The notes below the pieces were generated by a model. The model had not been told where the DNA came from, ran no database searches, and saw only the letters and a list, made by a program, of their open reading frames with translations. The position numbers and the translations under genes were made by a program. 6,184 bases of DNA from DATKZB01 sp035528235 (lineage in GTDB: Bacteria; Planctomycetota; Phycisphaerae; FEN-1346), in contig DATKZB010000183.1 of NCBI GenBank assembly GCA_035528235.1, forward strand, positions 1 through 6,184, written 5' to 3'. Below are positions 5,584 to 6,184 of the stretch, piece by piece (position 1 is the stretch's first letter; every line of letters begins with the position of its first letter).

Positions 5584-6184
5584 ATGGCTAACCTGACGAG
5601 ACGCAAGTTGATAACGGCCGTTGCCGGCGGCGCCGCCGCGGCAATGGCGGCAACCGGGGCCGGATGCGAGGCAACGAAGCCCGTGAAAACGCTACGAATC
5701 CACAAGAACGAGGAATTCTACGGGGCCGACGGCACGTTCGACCAGGAGGCCGCCAAGAAGGCCTACTTCGAATTCATGGCGTTCCACGGGTACCCCGTCT
5801 ACAACAACCTGCTGAAGAACATGTGGGTCCTCGACTTCGCCCTCGGCCGGTTCACCGACGTCGGCATGGGCGGCATCTTCTGGCTCAACGAGTGGGTCGA
5901 GGAAGGCAAGTACGGGTACCTGGGGCACGAGATCTTCCTCCTGCCCGGGCAGATGATACCCGAGCACTGGCACGTCAAGCACGAGGACATCCTGCCCAAG
6001 ATGGAAGGCTGGCACTGCCGCTACGGCGAGACGATCCTCTTTGCCGAGGGACCCGAGTCGCCCGATGCCAAGAAGATCATCCCGGCCAGCGAGTGGGAGT
6101 TCACGACCTGCCACAACGTCCAGCGCGTGCCGCCCGGCGAGGTCGGCAAACTCGGCAAGCCCGAGGCGCCGCACTCGCAGGTCG
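5584..6184 (+). CDS. D-lyxose-isomerase-like cupin with Tat signal, 3' end cut
   Basis: The first 200 residues of a protein whose C terminus lies outside the window. Residues 83-200 resemble the D-lyxose ketol-isomerase family of cupins (B. subtilis YdaE type; D-lyxose to D-xylulose and related aldose-ketose pairs). LLPGQMIPEHWH at 119-130 is the first cupin motif with metal ligands His128 and His130. Glu141 in MEGWHCRYG sits 11 residues after His130, the spacing I recall in YdaE, and ETILFAEGPES follows. The fourth ligand, a later His, would be near or beyond the edge. The N terminus carries a twin-arginine signal: TRRKLITAVAG (5-15), a hydrophobic Ala/Gly stretch, and Cys28 in ATGAGCE, where a lipoprotein cut could occur, although the box is poor. 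Export would be unusual for a sugar isomerase. ATG 5584 has AAGGAG nine bases upstream, 64 bp after lsrF, and is probably in the same operon. The true substrate is unknown. Confidence 0.78.
   Translation, partial: MANLTRRKLITAVAGGAAAAMAATGAGCEATKPVKTLRIHKNEEFYGADGTFDQEAAKKAYFEFMAFHGYPVYNNLLKNMWVLDFALGRFTDVGMGGIFWLNEWVEEGKYGYLGHEIFLLPGQMIPEHWHVKHEDILPKMEGWHCRYGETILFAEGPESPDAKKIIPASEWEFTTCHNVQRVPPGEVGKLGKPEAPHSQV

Noticed and set aside
4545..5705. Minus-strand frame of 386 codons opposite lsrF
   Set aside because: Antisense shadow of lsrF; His/Val/Asp-rich product without a recognisable fold.

Overview
The window is a GC-rich bacterial segment. High G/C at third codon positions, several GTG starts, strong AGGAGG-type ribosome binding sites, a GDSL-like secreted hydrolase and short GC-rich palindromic repeats between genes are all compatible with a Planctomycetota (Phycisphaerae-like) genome. 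That assignment rests on general family resemblance and is only an inference. No rRNA, tRNA, CRISPR array, transposase or phage gene was seen.

The left part (1-2020) is read on the minus strand. It holds a Major Facilitator Superfamily permease running off the left edge (1-1080) and, upstream of it, a secreted SGNH/GDSL-like hydrolase (1310-2020). The 229-bp gap between them carries a plausible promoter for the permease. It also carries a second promoter facing the other way, followed by a 29-codon candidate small gene.

A 377-bp divergent intergenic region (2021-2397) contains four related copies of a short hairpin-forming repeat and a promoter-like element that overlaps the last copy.

The right part (2398-6184) is a plus-strand gene cluster: a 104-residue VOC/glyoxalase-fold protein, DhaK, DhaL, an LsrF-type thiolase/aldolase, and a Tat-signal-bearing cupin resembling D-lyxose isomerase that is cut by the right edge. 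Each gene has its own ribosome binding site. Gaps are 14-64 bp, except 184 bp between dhaL and lsrF, which holds two strong hairpins that are inverted copies of each other.

The simplest reading is a sugar or dihydroxyketone catabolic operon: an isomerase supplies a ketose or diketone, DhaK/DhaL phosphorylate a dihydroxyketone, the VOC protein may rearrange an intermediate, and the LsrF-type enzyme cleaves a phosphorylated C5 or similar compound. In the known LsrF reaction the products are dihydroxyacetone phosphate and acetyl-CoA, and DhaKL also makes dihydroxyacetone phosphate, so both would feed glycolysis. The combination of DhaKL with LsrF, without a visible LsrK or LsrG, is the most interesting part of the window. 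Its real substrate cannot be read from the sequence.
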